Of a stretch of DNA of 64,000 nucleotides, positions 34,340 through 46,344 are shown in pieces. Both the position numbers and the translations under genes were made by a program. Each line of letters starts with the position of its first letter. Position 1 is the stretch's first letter. The stretch is from Myxocyprinus asiaticus (Eukaryota > Chordata > Actinopteri > Cypriniformes > Catostomidae), in NCBI RefSeq assembly GCF_019703515.2, contig NC_059348.1, positions 21,110,156 through 21,174,155 on the forward strand, in the 5' to 3' direction. The notes under the pieces were generated by a model that was given only the letters and a program-made list of their open reading frames with translations, was not told where the DNA came from and ran no database searches.

Positions 34340-34811
34340 TGTAACGTATGCTGGCGCTGGCAATGACAATGCAGACGAAGATGACGTTGAAGTTTGGAAC
34401 CAAGTGCAGTTTTATTAACAAAAGTGAGATCCAAAAACCATAACTTCAAACGTGAACAAAACAAAGATAAACATGAATGACTAGACTAAACTTGACTTGA
34501 CATAACTTGGCTTGACTATGATACAAAACATGGACTGCTGTACACCAACAAAATTACATTCACAAACAATACCTGACAATGGACAATGGCAAACATGAGG
34601 CTTAAATACATGGACAAGGGTAACAAGACAAACAAGTTAACCAATGAAAAGACAGAACTGATAACAAGATAACTAGACAATAAACCAATGAATACAAGAC
34701 ACATGAACATGGAGGGAAACATGAAATCACATGACCAGGGGACATGAAACAGAAACTAGATTTTCAAAATAAAAGACATGAAAAACATGAACCAACAGAA
34801 TAAACATGACA
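34340..34811 (-). mobile_element. Solo LTR (472 bp), minus orientation
   Basis: In plus coordinates it starts TGTAACG and ends CATGACA, i.e. TG...CA ends in its own orientation. It is flanked by a perfect 5-bp duplication CTGTG (34335-34339 and 34812-34816). Near-identical blocks occur inverted in the LTR at 45838-46344. In its own orientation it carries a TATTTAAG-like box and an AATAAAACTGCACTTGG polyadenylation region. No internal retroelement sequence accompanies it, so it is the product of LTR-LTR recombination. Confidence 0.9.
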
Positions 34812-34816
34812 CTGTG

Positions 34817-36249
34817 ATTTTATGAGATAAATATATAGTTTACATGTAATTCAAACGTGAGCACTTGTGAATGTGTTGTGCTGACGCCAGCTGCTCATAC
34901 CTTTTAAGGCTCCTCCAAGACTCATACAGGGAAAACACCGTCATGAGCACTGCACACTCTGTTTGTAGCAGATGACAGTAAAAAGAGTGCAAATTCACAT
35001 TGTAGCATGAGGCACATACAAAGTACATAATAAAATAGCAGCCTTTTGCAGTTTAATAATCACTTTGAGTCATGTAGCTTTTCCAGAGTGGGAATTTGCC
35101 ATCATAACATCAGAGCTCCTTGGTCAAAACAACACAGAAACACATCAAAATTAAAGGTAACATGAAAGGAAAAAATATGACAGAAATAAATCACTACTGT
35201 AAAGTTGTGTAATATTCACTGTAATACTAAAACTACTACTGCTAATAAAAATATTAATAAATCAACAGTAATTGTATTATACTTGCGCAGCATCTAACAT
35301 CTGTGATGCTCTGTTATGCAGCACTTTATTTGACAAAATATAACTCCAGTGTGTTAGTTTGGATAACTCCAGTGCGTTAGATTTGTGCTGTGAGGTTTTG
35401 TATATAATCACTTAATTTGATAAAAAAAAAATTCAATATTATGTTGAAAATTAATTGTTATATTTTCATTTGATAAAAGTTTTAATGAATTAATTTATTT
35501 AAACACCATTTTGATGACAAAATTGAAGTAAACTGTTGATATGGAGTGAAGAAAAAAACAAAACAGGTATCGGACTCGGTATAGGCGAATACCAAAAAAA
35601 GTATCGGTACTCGTCCGCAAAAAAATGGTATCAGGACATCCCTAATCAATAATCTGTATGTTGACATTTTATTACATTCCTAGTTACTGTACAAAGCCGG
35701 CGGCACACTAGCAGACTCAAAACAACTCGATTTTGGCTGAGGGTGTTACACATGTAGACTGTTTTGCTGACATCTCGCTCTCTTCAGTCGAAGGTATCAC
35801 ACACCTGCTGATTAAGAATGGTGGAGGGGTGACAGACATACCAACTCACCGCAACTCTCTCATTCTGATTCCCTGTCATCGCTGAAATAACAGCAAGAGT
35901 ACCACGTGAGCATAAACAATTGCAAAAGAGTGATTTATGATGTGATTCATGGAGTAACTTTACCTTGTGAAAGCGTGTGATTGTGTATTTATCCCCTCGA
36001 GGCTTGCCGTAGAACACGTATGTCCATATGCAGATTTCAGTGAGTAAAGAAATTATGTTAAAAACAGACTGTTGTGCCTCCGCGTTTTGATTTCATTAGT
36101 CATTTAGTGTAGGAGAAAAACACAGAAAAACATTTGGTGACAGAATCACTATGGATTACTGTGGCAGGGCGGAGGGCGGGGCAGGGTCGTGATTCTACAC
36201 ACCCGGCTCCTAATCAGGCTGATTAGCCCGAGAGGGATAAAGGCCAACT
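34817..36249. other. Non-coding intron stretch with a hAT-like right end
   Basis: At 35570-35645 the words GGTATCGG, AGTATCGGTACTCGTCCG and GGTATCAGGACATCCCTA form a typical right end of a fish hAT element (inverse TAGGGATGTCC). I could not find its left end. From 36150 a G-rich patch (GGCGGAGGGCGGGGCAGGG) starts a segment that may be an LTR-like leader. No exon seen. Confidence 0.5.
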
Positions 36250-36292
36250 GGAGATGGCAGTGCGACAGAGAGAGTTACGATCAGCTGTCCGA

Positions 36293-36334
<42 letters not shown>

Positions 36335-36536
36335 CGCGTGCGTGCGTGCGTGCCTGTCTGTCTGTCTGTCTGTCTGTCTGTCTTTTTGGAGTGTAACACA
36401 TCAATGGAAAGGAGGAGGCGAGAACCGGCTTGATAATATAAATAATAGCTTAATGAGAACTGAACCAAAAAGACAGACACACACACAGGTGTCGGACAGC
36501 TGTCCTTAACTCTCTCTCTGTCGCACTGCTGTCTCC
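36250..36536. repeat. Inverted repeat flanking a compound microsatellite
   Basis: The left arm from 36250 (AGTGCGACAGAGAGAGTTA, then CAGCTGTCCGACACCTGTG) is inverted at 36476-36536 (CACAGGTGTCGGACAGCTG, then TCTCTGTCGCACTGCTGTCT). Between them lie TG, CG, TGCG and TGTC tracts (36299-36384). CTGTCTTTTTGG at about 36377 has its inverse CCAAAAAGACAG at 36464-36475. The whole block could fold into a hairpin with an approximately 75-bp loop. No gene is visible. Confidence 0.85.
36299..36384. repeat. Compound microsatellite (TG)n(CG)n(TGCG)n(TGTC)n
   Basis: About 14 TG units, then CG units, then TGCG units, then about 8 TGTC units. All ORFs through it, on both strands, are artefacts of the repeat. 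Confidence 0.97.
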
Positions 36537-36539
36537 AAT

Positions 36540-39439
36540 TCGGAAAAAAATACACATCAGTTATAGCACGACTGAAAAGTGGCTGGAGCCGCTGTGCAAC
36601 GCATCATACACTGGACCGAGATCCATCAGCTGACTACATGTTGCACTGTGGCATCAGCGTTTCCAGTGTAGATAGCATCGCTGACTGTAATGGGAGTAAT
36701 CTAGTTTTGTTTCACATCAGTTTTTGCTGTAGTTGTTTTGGAAACTTTACATGGTGCGAACATTATTGCCGTCCAGCGTTAGCGGTTCCTGGTTCAAGAC
36801 CAGCAGGTTTAGCAGAGCCAGTTTTCCACTATTCTGGGGTGAAATTCCAGATTGGGTACCGGCAGCCTATCGGTGAAAAAAGGGGCTTGTGTGGACATTT
36901 ATCTGTGCAGCATTTGAATAGTTGCTGTCATGATTGGCTTCAGTGAGCCCATTTGCAGTCTGTTGCGAATACTTGGATGAATTGCCCTCATTTGTCTCAA
37001 GGATTTAAGCAAAGCAGAGATGAAATACATTTGTAAAAATGTATGCTGCAAGAGTCACAGCACAAGACATTATCCCTGGATGTCTATTCTAATTATTTTC
37101 TTCATTCTGATTCTTTAACAGAAGAAATTAGGGATAAATAATTCTCTAGCAGAGTCTTGAATGGTTCAGTAATTTAAATTCCTCACCAGCCCCTTTTGGA
37201 TTCCTTGAAGTGAGAAGAGGGAGACAGGAGCGATTGCTTCTTGATAGCTGTAGATGTAATTATAGATCAGCCTATGTACAGCAAAGCAGTTACACGGGAG
37301 CCGTAACAGTTATTTTGCATTTTCTCTTAAGGGATAATATTTTTAGTATGCACATTGGTGTGTTTTGTCACCCAGTAGTTTCACATTTGAGGGGGTCACT
37401 GAGCTCTGCTAATGGGAAGTAGATGACTGTCAAATTAGAAGATCAGAAGTCAAATTATTTTTTTCCCACATTGTCAGAAGCATAATAGTCCTTCCACATG
37501 GATGATTTGGCAGCTGTCTCCTGTAGAGAGAAAGACATGTTTGAGTAAATAGCTGGAGCACTTTGGTGCCCATAAATATATATATAGAGCTGCTTATTTT
37601 AATACACAGTTCAGCTGAACACATGACTATCAATATCTGAGGCAGTACCTATCGATTTGTTTTTCTCTTCTGTTATTTCTTAGAAAAACTGTCTATAGTT
37701 TAAAGGGGTCATGTCATGAGGAATTAAATTTTGCTTGATATTTTGACATATAAGAGGTTATTCTACTATAAAACATACTGTAATTTCAGAACTCAAAACT
37801 GAATCCTCAATGCAATAAAAGCATTTTTTGAAATCAAGCTGCGAAAACGCCTCTTTTCTGCTTCCTCGTCTACGTCACTAGGGAGCCCATTAATTCATGA
37901 CTGCCTCTACAGCAACAACATCAACGCTTATTTTACATCATCACCCACCCACTGATGCTCAGTTCTAGAGCATGCATAAAGCTATAAACAATGAGGTTCA
38001 ATGCCCTGTAACTCTGAATGTACCAGCCACTAGTAAACAGGACAGCAAGTACTGCTTATTTGACACCAAATGTGTTTGGAAGCAGCAGACAGAACAGAGA
38101 TGATGAGCTTTTTGATGTTTAATGTACAGTTATGAGGAGCAGGATTTTGGACCAATGAGATCCTGTAGTGGATCGGGCTTCCCAGCAAGATGCAGCAGAA
38201 ATTGAAACCAAGCGATCAAAATAATTTTTTGACACTTGTCAGTTGTCAGGACTAGTTTGGACTAAAGATCAGCATTAATGAGTTTACATGACACATACTA
38301 TACATACTACCAAATTCAGATTAACAATGGAATAAGATTGTGCATGTAAGCAGAGCCATATATGGGTCATAGATATTGTTTAGACTTTGTCAATGAATTA
38401 CAGTACAATCATTCTGTAGCATATTGCATACAAATACAATGTTGGAAAGTATATAAATGGCTCAACAACACATAAATGGGGGCACTTTTCATGTGAAAGT
38501 TAATCATATAACACATGGTTGATAATAAATAAATTTAACAGTAAGCATGAGGAAACCATTGTACAAAATGTCTCTTCTGATGTTTTAAGGTTTGTGACTA
38601 CTTCACAATGATTCATCTATGTTTACGTATACACTTTTTCTATTAATCACTCAGTGGAAATATACTTCAGAGATTTCAAGGATGAATAAAGAAACAGCAA
38701 CTGCATCAGCTGCTCAGAGACAGAGAAGGGGTGGGGGGGGGGTATAGGAATAAGTCATGAGATGAATTCAGTAGAGGCTTTAACAAACACATCTCTCTCT
38801 TACTGAATAATTCAACTGTTTTATTTTCTCACAAATTTCTCTGTCTCTCCCTGTATGTGTTTAATTTTTGCATGTTTGACCTTTTCAATGTTAATACCCA
38901 CTTTTTTTGACAATATCTCTACTGAAAAAAAGGCTACTGACTACGGCAACAAGTTGAACAGACAAAAGAGAACTTAATAATCTTTTTCTCCTAAACAAAA
39001 ACATCCAACATCACACACAAAAGCACTCATTCACACACACACCATCACACCAACAATGTGTCCTAACCAGGTGAATATAAACTGATTGCAACAATGTGAT
39101 TAAGACAAAATTCAGGGCTCTATAAATTTGAATAAAATTTCATTTGGCATGAGCCTGAAGTTTTTTTTTTGTTTGTTTGTTTGTTTTTTAGCATCTGAGC
39201 CCTTGTTCGTAATATTGATTGTAATGGAATATTCATATTCATTATTTATTTATATCAGGTTTAAATGAAGAAGCACATTTTTGATTGATAAAATTGCTGC
39301 GCAGAAATATAAAAAATGCAGTATAATAAATGGCAATCTCCAGTATTTCCCAGAAGTGAATGTGCATAGTTTATTTAGAATATGCTAATTACCACGTTAA
39401 GAAATAAGAGTATTCCAAAAACTGAGAAGCATGTAAACC
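36540..39439. other. Non-coding intron stretch
   Basis: A probable transposon left end, TTAAAGGGGTCATGTCATGAG at 37700, shown here as AAAGGGGTCATGTCATGAGG, continues to at least 38200; its right end was not identified. There is a G-run near 38733-38742 and a GTTT repeat at 39169-39184. No exon is recognised. Confidence 0.45.
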
Positions 39440-39660
39440 GTCCTGGTTACTTGCGTAACCTCCGTTCCCTGATGGAGGGAACGAGACGTTGTGTCGATGT
39501 GGTGACACTAGGGGTCACTCTTGGGAGCCCGAGACACCTCTGGTCTTTGATAAAAGGCCAATGAAAATTGCCGAGTAGTATTTGCATGCCACTCCCCCGG
39601 ACATACGGGTATAAAAGGAGCTGGTATGCAACCACTCATTCAGGTTTTATGCTGAGGAGC
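39440..39660. repeat. DIRS inverted terminal repeat (left)
   Basis: It starts GTCCTGGTTACTTGCGTAAC and includes GGTGACACTAGGGGTCACTC, TTTGCATGCCACTCCC and GGACATACGGGTATAAAAGG, a TATA-like promoter word. The inverse of the inner part is the right end of the second DIRS copy (54895-55060), so the two copies share terminal repeats. The outermost 55-60 bp differ between the left and right ends, as is usual for DIRS. Confidence 0.85.
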
Positions 39661-39704
39661 CAAGACAAGGTCCGGCCATTTCAGCAGGTAGTTCAGCGTT
39701 GTGG

Positions 39705-39800
39705 CAGGAGGGACACAACGTCTCGTTCCCTCCATCAGGGGTAACCAGGATGTTCCCTATCTGTCACTCACTCGACGTTGTGTCGATGTAGTGACACTAA
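39705..39800. repeat. DIRS internal complementary region
   Basis: It contains ACAACGTCTCGTTCCCTCC and TAACCAGGAT, inverse to the outer left end (39440-39495), directly followed by GTTCCCTATCTGTCACTCAC, which matches the inverse of the outer right end seen in the second copy (55035-55061). The two element ends are thus represented back to back, as in the model where this region templates completion of the circular intermediate. Confidence 0.8.
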
Positions 39801-40549
39801 GGGTCCCTAGACGAAACGCCACAACTGGCTGAACTGTGTTACGTGAACTGGCGGTGTGTGACGGGCAGACCACTGTGTGCCTCATAGCCAGCACACCAGG
39901 CCGACACGTAACCTCCCCCAACATAGTTATGAGTGTCGAACGGCCCTTTGGGGACAAGTCAACTACCCAAAAGATAGAGACAGGCTAACCCAGTCGTGGC
40001 CTTTTTTCCCCTTCTTTTTTCCACTCCCTAAAAAAGAAAGGGGATTATCCGACTGGGCCGCCAGGTCTAGTCAGGGATGTCCCTCCCAAGGGGAGGATAC
40101 CGCGGAGACCACACCTCGCCCAAAGAGAGGGGAGGATATTTAAGTGGAAAATATACATCACATGGTCTTTGATGACCATGTGGAGAGTCTCAAGGTAGAT
40201 CCTACCCAACGGGGGAGGAGTTACTACAAACATGGAGACTGAGGCAGAAGGGCTCTGCCCAAGGAAGACGCAGTTTGCCAACAGGGAAACTAATTAGTGG
40301 AAGATATATATTGCATGGGGTTACCTTACAGGGAACCGCCACATGTGGAGTACCTACCCCAGAACAGGGCACTTGTGTACTGGGCCGGCAGTGAGTCTCT
40401 CCGAAAACTCGACTGCCACAGGGCTCGGAGGAATTCAACCAGGGAACATAGTTTGTGAACACTACTGGGAATTAATGGTGCACGTCTTCAGCTCAGAAGA
40501 GGTGAAAGGCACTATGTGCAAGCAATACACCCGGCCGGCTATCCCGGGC

Positions 40550-41511
40550 TTATCCGCTTGTATTGCATGCCACTACCTGGGACGAAACCGGTTCCACCCG
40601 GAGGTTGTAGAACCTTGCAAAGCTGATGGGTGTTGCCCAGCCCGCTGCTCTGCAAATGTCTGTTAGAGAGGCACCCCTGGCCAGGACCCAGGAGGCCGCT
40701 ACACCCCTGGTAGAATGGGCTCGTAGAGCTACTGGGGGCAGCATGTCCTGGGCGTGATATGCCATAGCTATGGCGTCAGTGAGCCAGTGGGCGATCCTCT
40801 GCTTGGAGACAGCGCTTCCTTTCCGCTGTGCATGTGATCCAAATAGATGCGTAAAGCGCACACCGGACACAGCAACAACAGGGCTGGGTCTGCCTCCTCC
40901 TGGGGCAGCACTCGCAGGTTCACCACCTGATCCCTAAAAGGGGTCGTGGGAACCTTGGGCACATAGCCCGGTCAGGGTCTCAGGATCACATGAGAGTAGC
41001 CTGGACCGAACTCCAGGCACGTTTCGCTGACAGAGAACGCTTGCAGGTCTCCTACCCTCTTGGTGGAAGTGAGCGCAGTCAGGAGGGCAATTTTCAAGGA
41101 GAGTGCCATAAGCTGACTGCAAATGCTCAAAGGGGGCTCTCTGTCGACCCTGAAGAACTACAGTGAGGTCCCATGAGGGAATGAGGTGCGGTCTGGAGGG
41201 ATTCAGCCTCCTGGCACCTCTCAGGAACCTGTTGATCAGGTCGTGCTTCCCTAAGGATTTACCGTCGACTGTGTCGTGGTGTGCTGCTATGGCGGCAATG
41301 TACATCTTCAAGGTGGAGGGGGACAGCCGCCCTTCAACCTCTCCTGCAGGAAGGAAAGCATTGATCCGACTGCGCATCTCTGGGGGTCTTCCCGTCGGGA
41401 GGAACACCACTTAGTGAACAGACGCCACTTAAAGGCATACAGTCGCCTCGTAGAGGGGGCCCTAGCCTGAGTGATCGTGTCTACACCACGTCCCGTCCAG
41501 GGGCCAGACAT
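40550..41511 (-). pseudogene. DIRS tyrosine recombinase, broken
   Basis: The recombinase integrates the circular DNA copy. The N-terminal core-binding domain starts near 41511: DTITQARAPSTRRLYAFKW, REDPQRCAVGSMLSFLQERL, then in another frame LSPSTLKMYIAAIAAHHD and LLRGARRLNPSRP. The catalytic domain includes PCVWDLTVVLQG-like SWDLTVVLQGRQ and, at 40550-40870, HSTRGVAASWVLARGAS (the H-x-x-R motif) and FARFYNLRV (the nucleophilic tyrosine). Frames change near 41320-41410 and again around 41080-41110 and 40960, so at least three shifts break it. Catalytic H, R and Y are preserved. Confidence 0.87.
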
Positions 41512-41660
41512 GGAGATTCCAGAGGTCTGGTCATGGGTACCAGATGGTGCCCCGTCCCTGAGAAAGAAGGGGGGGGGCTGTCGCGAGGAGCGTGAGGTCC
41601 GAAAACCACGTCTGGGTGGGCCAGTAGGGTACTACCAGGATGACCTGCTCCTCGTCCTCC

Positions 41661-43135
41661 CTAACCTTGCACAGAGTCTGTGCAAGTAGGCTCACTGGGG
41701 GAAACGCATATTTGCACAGGCCAGGGGGCCAGCTGTGTGCCGTCTATGCCGAGGGGGGCCTCAGTCAGGGCGTACCAGAGCGGGCAGTTGGAAGATTCTT
41801 GGGAGGCGACCAGGTCCACCTGTGCTTGTCCGAATCGACTCCAAATCAGCTGGACCACCTGAAGGTGGAGTCTCCACTCTCCCCTGAGGGTAACCTGCTG
41901 TGACAGCACGTCCGCTGTAGTGTTGAGGTTGCCCGGGATGTGAGTGGCTCGCAGTGACTTGAAGTGCTGCTGGCTCCAGAGGAGGAGACGGCGGGCGAGT
42001 TGTGACATACAACGAGAGCACAGACCGCCTTGGCGGTTGACATATGCTACCATTGCTGCATTGTCTGTCCGAACTAACACATGCTTGCCCTGGATCAATG
42101 GCCGAAACCTCCGCAGGGCGAGCAGAATTGCCAACAACTCGAGGCAGTTGATGTGCCAATGCAGTCACGGGCCCGTCCACAAGCCGGCAGCTGCGTGCCC
42201 ATTGCAAACAACGCACCAGCCCATTTTGGAGACGTCTGACATCTGAATGTGTCCCGTGGCACCATGCCCATCTCGGGACTCGAGTCTGAAGCCAGTGCTG
42301 AAGCGGTCTCATATGCATCAACACGAGCGGAGTGGCCACCGCTGAGGATGCCATATGCCCCAGGAGCCTCTGAAAAAGTTTCAGTGGAAACGCTGTTTTT
42401 TGTTTGAACGCCTTCAAACAGGCCAGCACCGACTGGGCACGCTCGTTCGTGAGGCGTGCTGTCAAAGAGACTGAGTCCAACTCCAAACCGAGGAAAGAGA
42501 TGCTCTGAACCGGGAGGAGCTTGCTCTTTTCCCAGTTGACCTGAAGCCCTAGTCGGCTGAGGTGTGAGAGCACCAAGTCCCTGTGTGTGCACAACATGTC
42601 CCGAGAGTGAGCTAGGATTAGCCAGTCATCAAGATAGTTGAGAATGCGAATGTCCACTTCCCTTAACGGGGCAAGGGCTGCCTCTGTGACCTTTGTGAAG
42701 ATGCGAGGAGACAAGGACAGGCCGAAGGGGAGGACCATGTACTGATACGCCTGACCCTCGAATTGAGACGTGGAAGTACGCGTCCTTCAGGTCTACCGCC
42801 GCGAACCAATCTTGATGCCGGTCGCTCGCCAGAATGCGTTTTTGATTCAGCATCTTGAACAGGAGTCGGTGTAAAGCCCGGTTCAGTACTCGCAGGTCCA
42901 AGATTGGCTGCAACCCACCGCCTTTTTTTGGTACGATGAAGTAGGGGCTGTAAAACCCCTTCTTCATCTCGGCCGGAGGGACAGGTTCTATCGCGCCCTT
43001 CCATAGGAGGGTAGCGATCTCCGCGCGCAAGGTAGCAGCGTTTTCATCCTTCACCAAGGTGAAGTGGATAACGCTGAACCTGGGCGCGCGCCTGGCGAAC
43101 TGAATCGCGTAGCTGTGTCGGACAGTCTGGACCAT
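41661..43135 (-). pseudogene. DIRS reverse transcriptase and RNase H, broken
   Basis: RT begins near 43135 with YAIQFARRAPRFS, then FYSPYFIVPKKGGG, LDLRVLNRAL and FAAVDLKDAYFHVSI (first catalytic Asp). A frameshift follows near 42740. The next frame gives MVLPFGLSLSPRIFTKV, ILNYLDDWLIL (YLDD active site), LGLQVNWEKSKL and FLGLELDS. After another shift near 42140 the RNase H region gives LLALRRFRPLI, VLVRTDNAAMVAYVNRQGG and HIPGNLNTTADVLSQ, then LIWSRFGQAQVDLVASQES, a block present in many DIRS elements before the recombinase. It is reverse-strand to the host gene and not functional, but the motifs are well preserved. Confidence 0.9.
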
Positions 43136-44525
43136 CCATCACGACAGATTGCAAAGCGCAAGCCCAAGCCCAAGTTATGCACAAGGGGGACCAAGGGGAC
43201 AACGTCGTCAGACATACCGGCAGGTGGGGCCTCGCGGCAGGGCGGAGCTCGAGGTGCCACACCACGTTGTGGCCGTGCTTTGTCTAGGGACATCGAAGCA
43301 CTTACCTGGCAAATTGTGACCACCCCCGGAACAGCCTGGGATGGGGGAGGAAGACGCCTGTCCTCTTGACCTGTGGAGACTGTCACATCGGGGGTGGATG
43401 TGTGCCACAGCTGGGCGCTCAGGGGCGGGAAGACCACCGCTGGAGCGCCAATCCTGCAAGGAAAAACCCGTGGACAGTAGTCATGATGACGACCGTGCAC
43501 ACTGGGTATGTGACCCAGGGAAGAAGGAAACTGCTCTTTTGCTGAACTGTTGGGTACCGCAGCCACTTGGGCATGCGGTGAAATCAAACAAAAAGGCAAC
43601 AAAAGATTCTCCACCCGGCCCTCCACCGGGGGATGGAGTGGTCTTCTTACCAGCTCCAGATGAGTGGGTTTCTTCGACCCTGGGTCGCCCGTCTCAGGGG
43701 CGCTTTGACGACCTCCGTGGGTTCTTAGCGGCCGACTGTGAGACGGGTGGCGTCTGCTTCCTGCGGTGGGCTCCACGCCGGGGCCGGGATGAAGGGGCGG
43801 GCTGCGGTGGAGCCGGTGCAGTCACTGCAGGGGGACGCCCTTGGCAACGAGCAGACGGGGTTTGGGATCTTGAGCCGCGCCGGGGCAGGATATGCCGGAT
43901 AGCCTCTGTCTGCTGCTTCACCGTCGAGAACTGCTGGGCAAATTCCTCGACGGTGTCGCCGAATAGGCCAACCTGGGAAATGGGGGCAGCAAGGAACCGT
44001 GTCTTGTCAGCCACACCCATCTCGACCAGGTTGAGCCAAAGGTGGTGCTCCTGGACCACTAATGTGGACATCGTCCGCCCGAGAGACGAGAGAGGTCGCT
44101 TCGTCGCTTTTATCCACCAGGGGAATCACCATATAGCCCCTGGCCGCCCTGCCATCGAGGGTAGTGAGGGCAGGGGAACTGAGGAATTGGGACCGGGCAG
44201 TAAAAGGTGCCCCCCACGATTTCATCAGCTCCTCGTGCACTTCCAGGAAGAAAGGCACTAGAGTGGGGCGTGGCTGCTTTGAGCGGCACCGCGAGCCCAG
44301 GAACCAATCATCGAGCCACGAGGGTTCAGGGAAGAGCGGAGGGTTCCACCCTAGCCCGACGCTCGCTGCCGCCCGGGAAAGCATGTCCGTCATCTCTGCA
44401 TCAGCCTGTGACTGGGCAATCGTCCCCGAAGGGGGGAGCCCAGCTGAGGCTTCTGTGTCCGACTGGACAATCCCGCTCTCCGATGCTGCACTCGAGAGCT
44501 CATCATCTTCGCGGGCTCCGAACAA
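43136..44525 (-). pseudogene. DIRS gag-like region, broken
   Basis: Upstream of RT on the minus strand are gag-like frames: MLSRAAASVGLGWNPP and SWLDDWFLGSRC with FFLEVHEELMKSWGAPF (44525-44007), then VVQEHHLWLNLVEMGVADK and FAQQFSTVKQQTEAIRHIL with a proline- and arginine-rich tail (44071-43694), and a third low-complexity frame to about 43050. This fits the single-stranded nucleic-acid-binding structural protein of DIRS. At least two frameshifts are present, and the beginning is missing: the cysteine-rich start seen in the other copy (54649) has no counterpart here. Confidence 0.75.
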
Positions 44526-44600
44526 GAGGTCAGACTCGCCATGAGACGAGCCGGCGGACTCATCCGGAAGCCCGACTGGGGCAGACGAGCGTGCTGGGGA

Positions 44601-45832
44601 ATTTTTTTCTTTCTTTTTTTTTTTTTTATAAATATTTAACCAGATATACTATACTTTAGAGGCCATAGAGGTTGTATAAATGCTGACCTGGTGTTGAGGT
44701 TGTTATATCCCACAGACTCGTTCAACAATTTGATTAAATACTATGTGAAATTCATTGGCAGTGAGAAGCTGTTGAGAACATTTTTATTGAGGCTATGCTG
44801 AGCTCAGTGTTTAGCAGAGTACTGAACCACCTGCTGGCATTGATAATGAGCTCTAATCGGCTTATGTGTTTGAAATCTCTCCTGCCCTTTGGTATCTATT
44901 AAGAGAGTGAGTGGTCTTAAGGTTTTACATTTGGAGGGCAGTGAGATTGACCTCAATCAAACCAGGTTTAGTGGCTAACCTTTGCATGAGGATGTGGATC
45001 TGAATATTAGTCTTGTAAATGCTGGGATAGTGCCTCATTTTCAGGTGCAGTTTAAGCGTGTTTTTGATCAATGACGGTCATAATATTTCACCTTGTGCCT
45101 CTGTTAAGCCTTCACACAGGCATGTTCTAACAGCTTCATTTACTACTGGGTGTATTAAACTCAAGGACACTGCAGTTTGGTACATTCAAGCATTTGGTAC
45201 AAGAATGTTTCAGGGGGTTTTCAGAGGACAGTGTCATTTCTCAGGACAATCTTGTTTTCGTTCATGTCTAGCTAATATAAAATAGGATGAAGTAGAAAGT
45301 TAACCATTCTCCGACAGAATAGTCTCTTATCTCTTAAAGCTGAAGTGTGTGATTTGTTTTTATGTTAAAATCTTTACTAGTTTTCCATATGTAGTCAACT
45401 ATAAGTAAGCCATTTGTATGTTGATTTCACCTAAAAGTCTAACACACTGACTCTGAGGTCCCCTCAAAAAATTTGTTTGAGCGGCCTGTCCAGTACAACA
45501 CAGCAATACTGACTCGACCAATTCCATGAGTTTGGGGCGGGACTGTCTGTTTGTATTACCAGTGGATGATGGGGGACTTTTTTTCTGGAATCTGTTTGAA
45601 AACAGTGATTATTTTTCAGAATTCCATTTGGTGACGCTAGTGACGCAGTAATTAAACACTTCAGTTTTAATATTTCCACTCCTTGATAAATGAACACAGT
45701 TAGTGCTTCCAAGCCATGCTGTCCTGCCCCCCAGCCTGCAGTTTCACCATGATTAGCATACTACAAATGCAACACATCTACAGTACATCAAGGCAGTCCC
45801 TCTCTAAACCAAGCTCAATTTGAAATGTACTG
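44601..45832. other. Non-coding intron stretch
   Basis: It starts with a T-rich tract (44600-44630) where the DIRS element is cut. TTAAAGCTGAAGTGTGTGAT at 45336 looks like the left end of a TTAA-type element, but a matching right end was not found. No exon seen. Confidence 0.45.
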
Positions 45833-45837
45833 ATTTT

Positions 45838-46344
45838 TGTCATGTTTATTCTGTTGGCTCATGTTTTTCTTGTCATTTATTTTGAAAATCTAGTTCCTGT
45901 TCAAGTCATGTGGTGTCATGTCATGTGATTTCCTGTTCCCTCATGTGATCTTGTCATGTGTTTCCCCTGTTCATGTGTCTTGTTTTCATTGATTTATTGT
46001 CTAGTTATCTTGTTATCAGTTCTGTCTTTTCATTGGTTAACTTGTTTGTCTTGTTCTCCCATGCCATGTATTTAACCTTCATGTTTTCCATGGTCCATTG
46101 TCAGGTATTGTTTGTGAATGTATCGTTGTTGGTTATATAGTCATGTCATGTCATGTCCATGTCCATGTTTTGTTTCAGTCTACCAAGTCATGTCAAGTTT
46201 AGTTAAGTCAAGTTCATGTTTATGTTTTGTTCACGTTTAGAGTTAGGGTTTCTGGATATCACGATTTATAATAAACTGCACTTGGGTTTATCACACATCA
46301 TCGTCATCATCGTCTTTGTCATTGCCAGCATCAGCAACGTTACA
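45838..46344 (+). mobile_element. Solo LTR (507 bp), plus orientation
   Basis: It starts TGTCATGTTTATTCTGTTGG and ends AACGTTACA (TG...CA). The 5-bp duplication ATTTT is perfect (45833-45837 and 46345-46349). It has a TATTTAA box near 46070, and AATAAACTGCACTTGG near 46271 as the polyadenylation region. Same family as the LTR at 34340-34811, which is inverted and 35 bp shorter. Both lie in the same intron. Confidence 0.9.

Larger units (their letters stand above)
39440..44600 (-). mobile_element. DIRS-type tyrosine-recombinase retrotransposon, 5' truncated
   Basis: A minus-strand element of about 5.2 kb with gag, reverse transcriptase, RNase H and tyrosine recombinase regions in DIRS order, a left inverted terminal repeat (39440-39660) and an internal complementary region (about 39705-39800). 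DIRS elements replicate through a circular DNA and integrate by site-specific recombination rather than with a DDE integrase. The right side ends at about 44600 within gag; compared with the copy at 52753-55060, divergence begins after GTGCTGGGGAA. The start of gag and the right terminal repeat are therefore missing. It lies in the slc44a intron in antisense orientation to that gene. Confidence 0.9.

Noticed and set aside
36189..36555. Cys/Val and Thr/His-rich ORFs on both strands
   Set aside because: Readings through the TG/CG/TGTC microsatellite.
39440..44600. Interpretation as a new integrated virus or defence island
   Set aside because: The gene order, terminal and internal repeats, and H-x-x-R/Tyr recombinase motifs match known DIRS retrotransposons.
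41163..44659. Plus-strand ORFs across the DIRS element, up to 306 residues
   Set aside because: They are antisense shadows of the GC-rich gag, RT and recombinase frames; the minus strand carries all the recognisable motifs.
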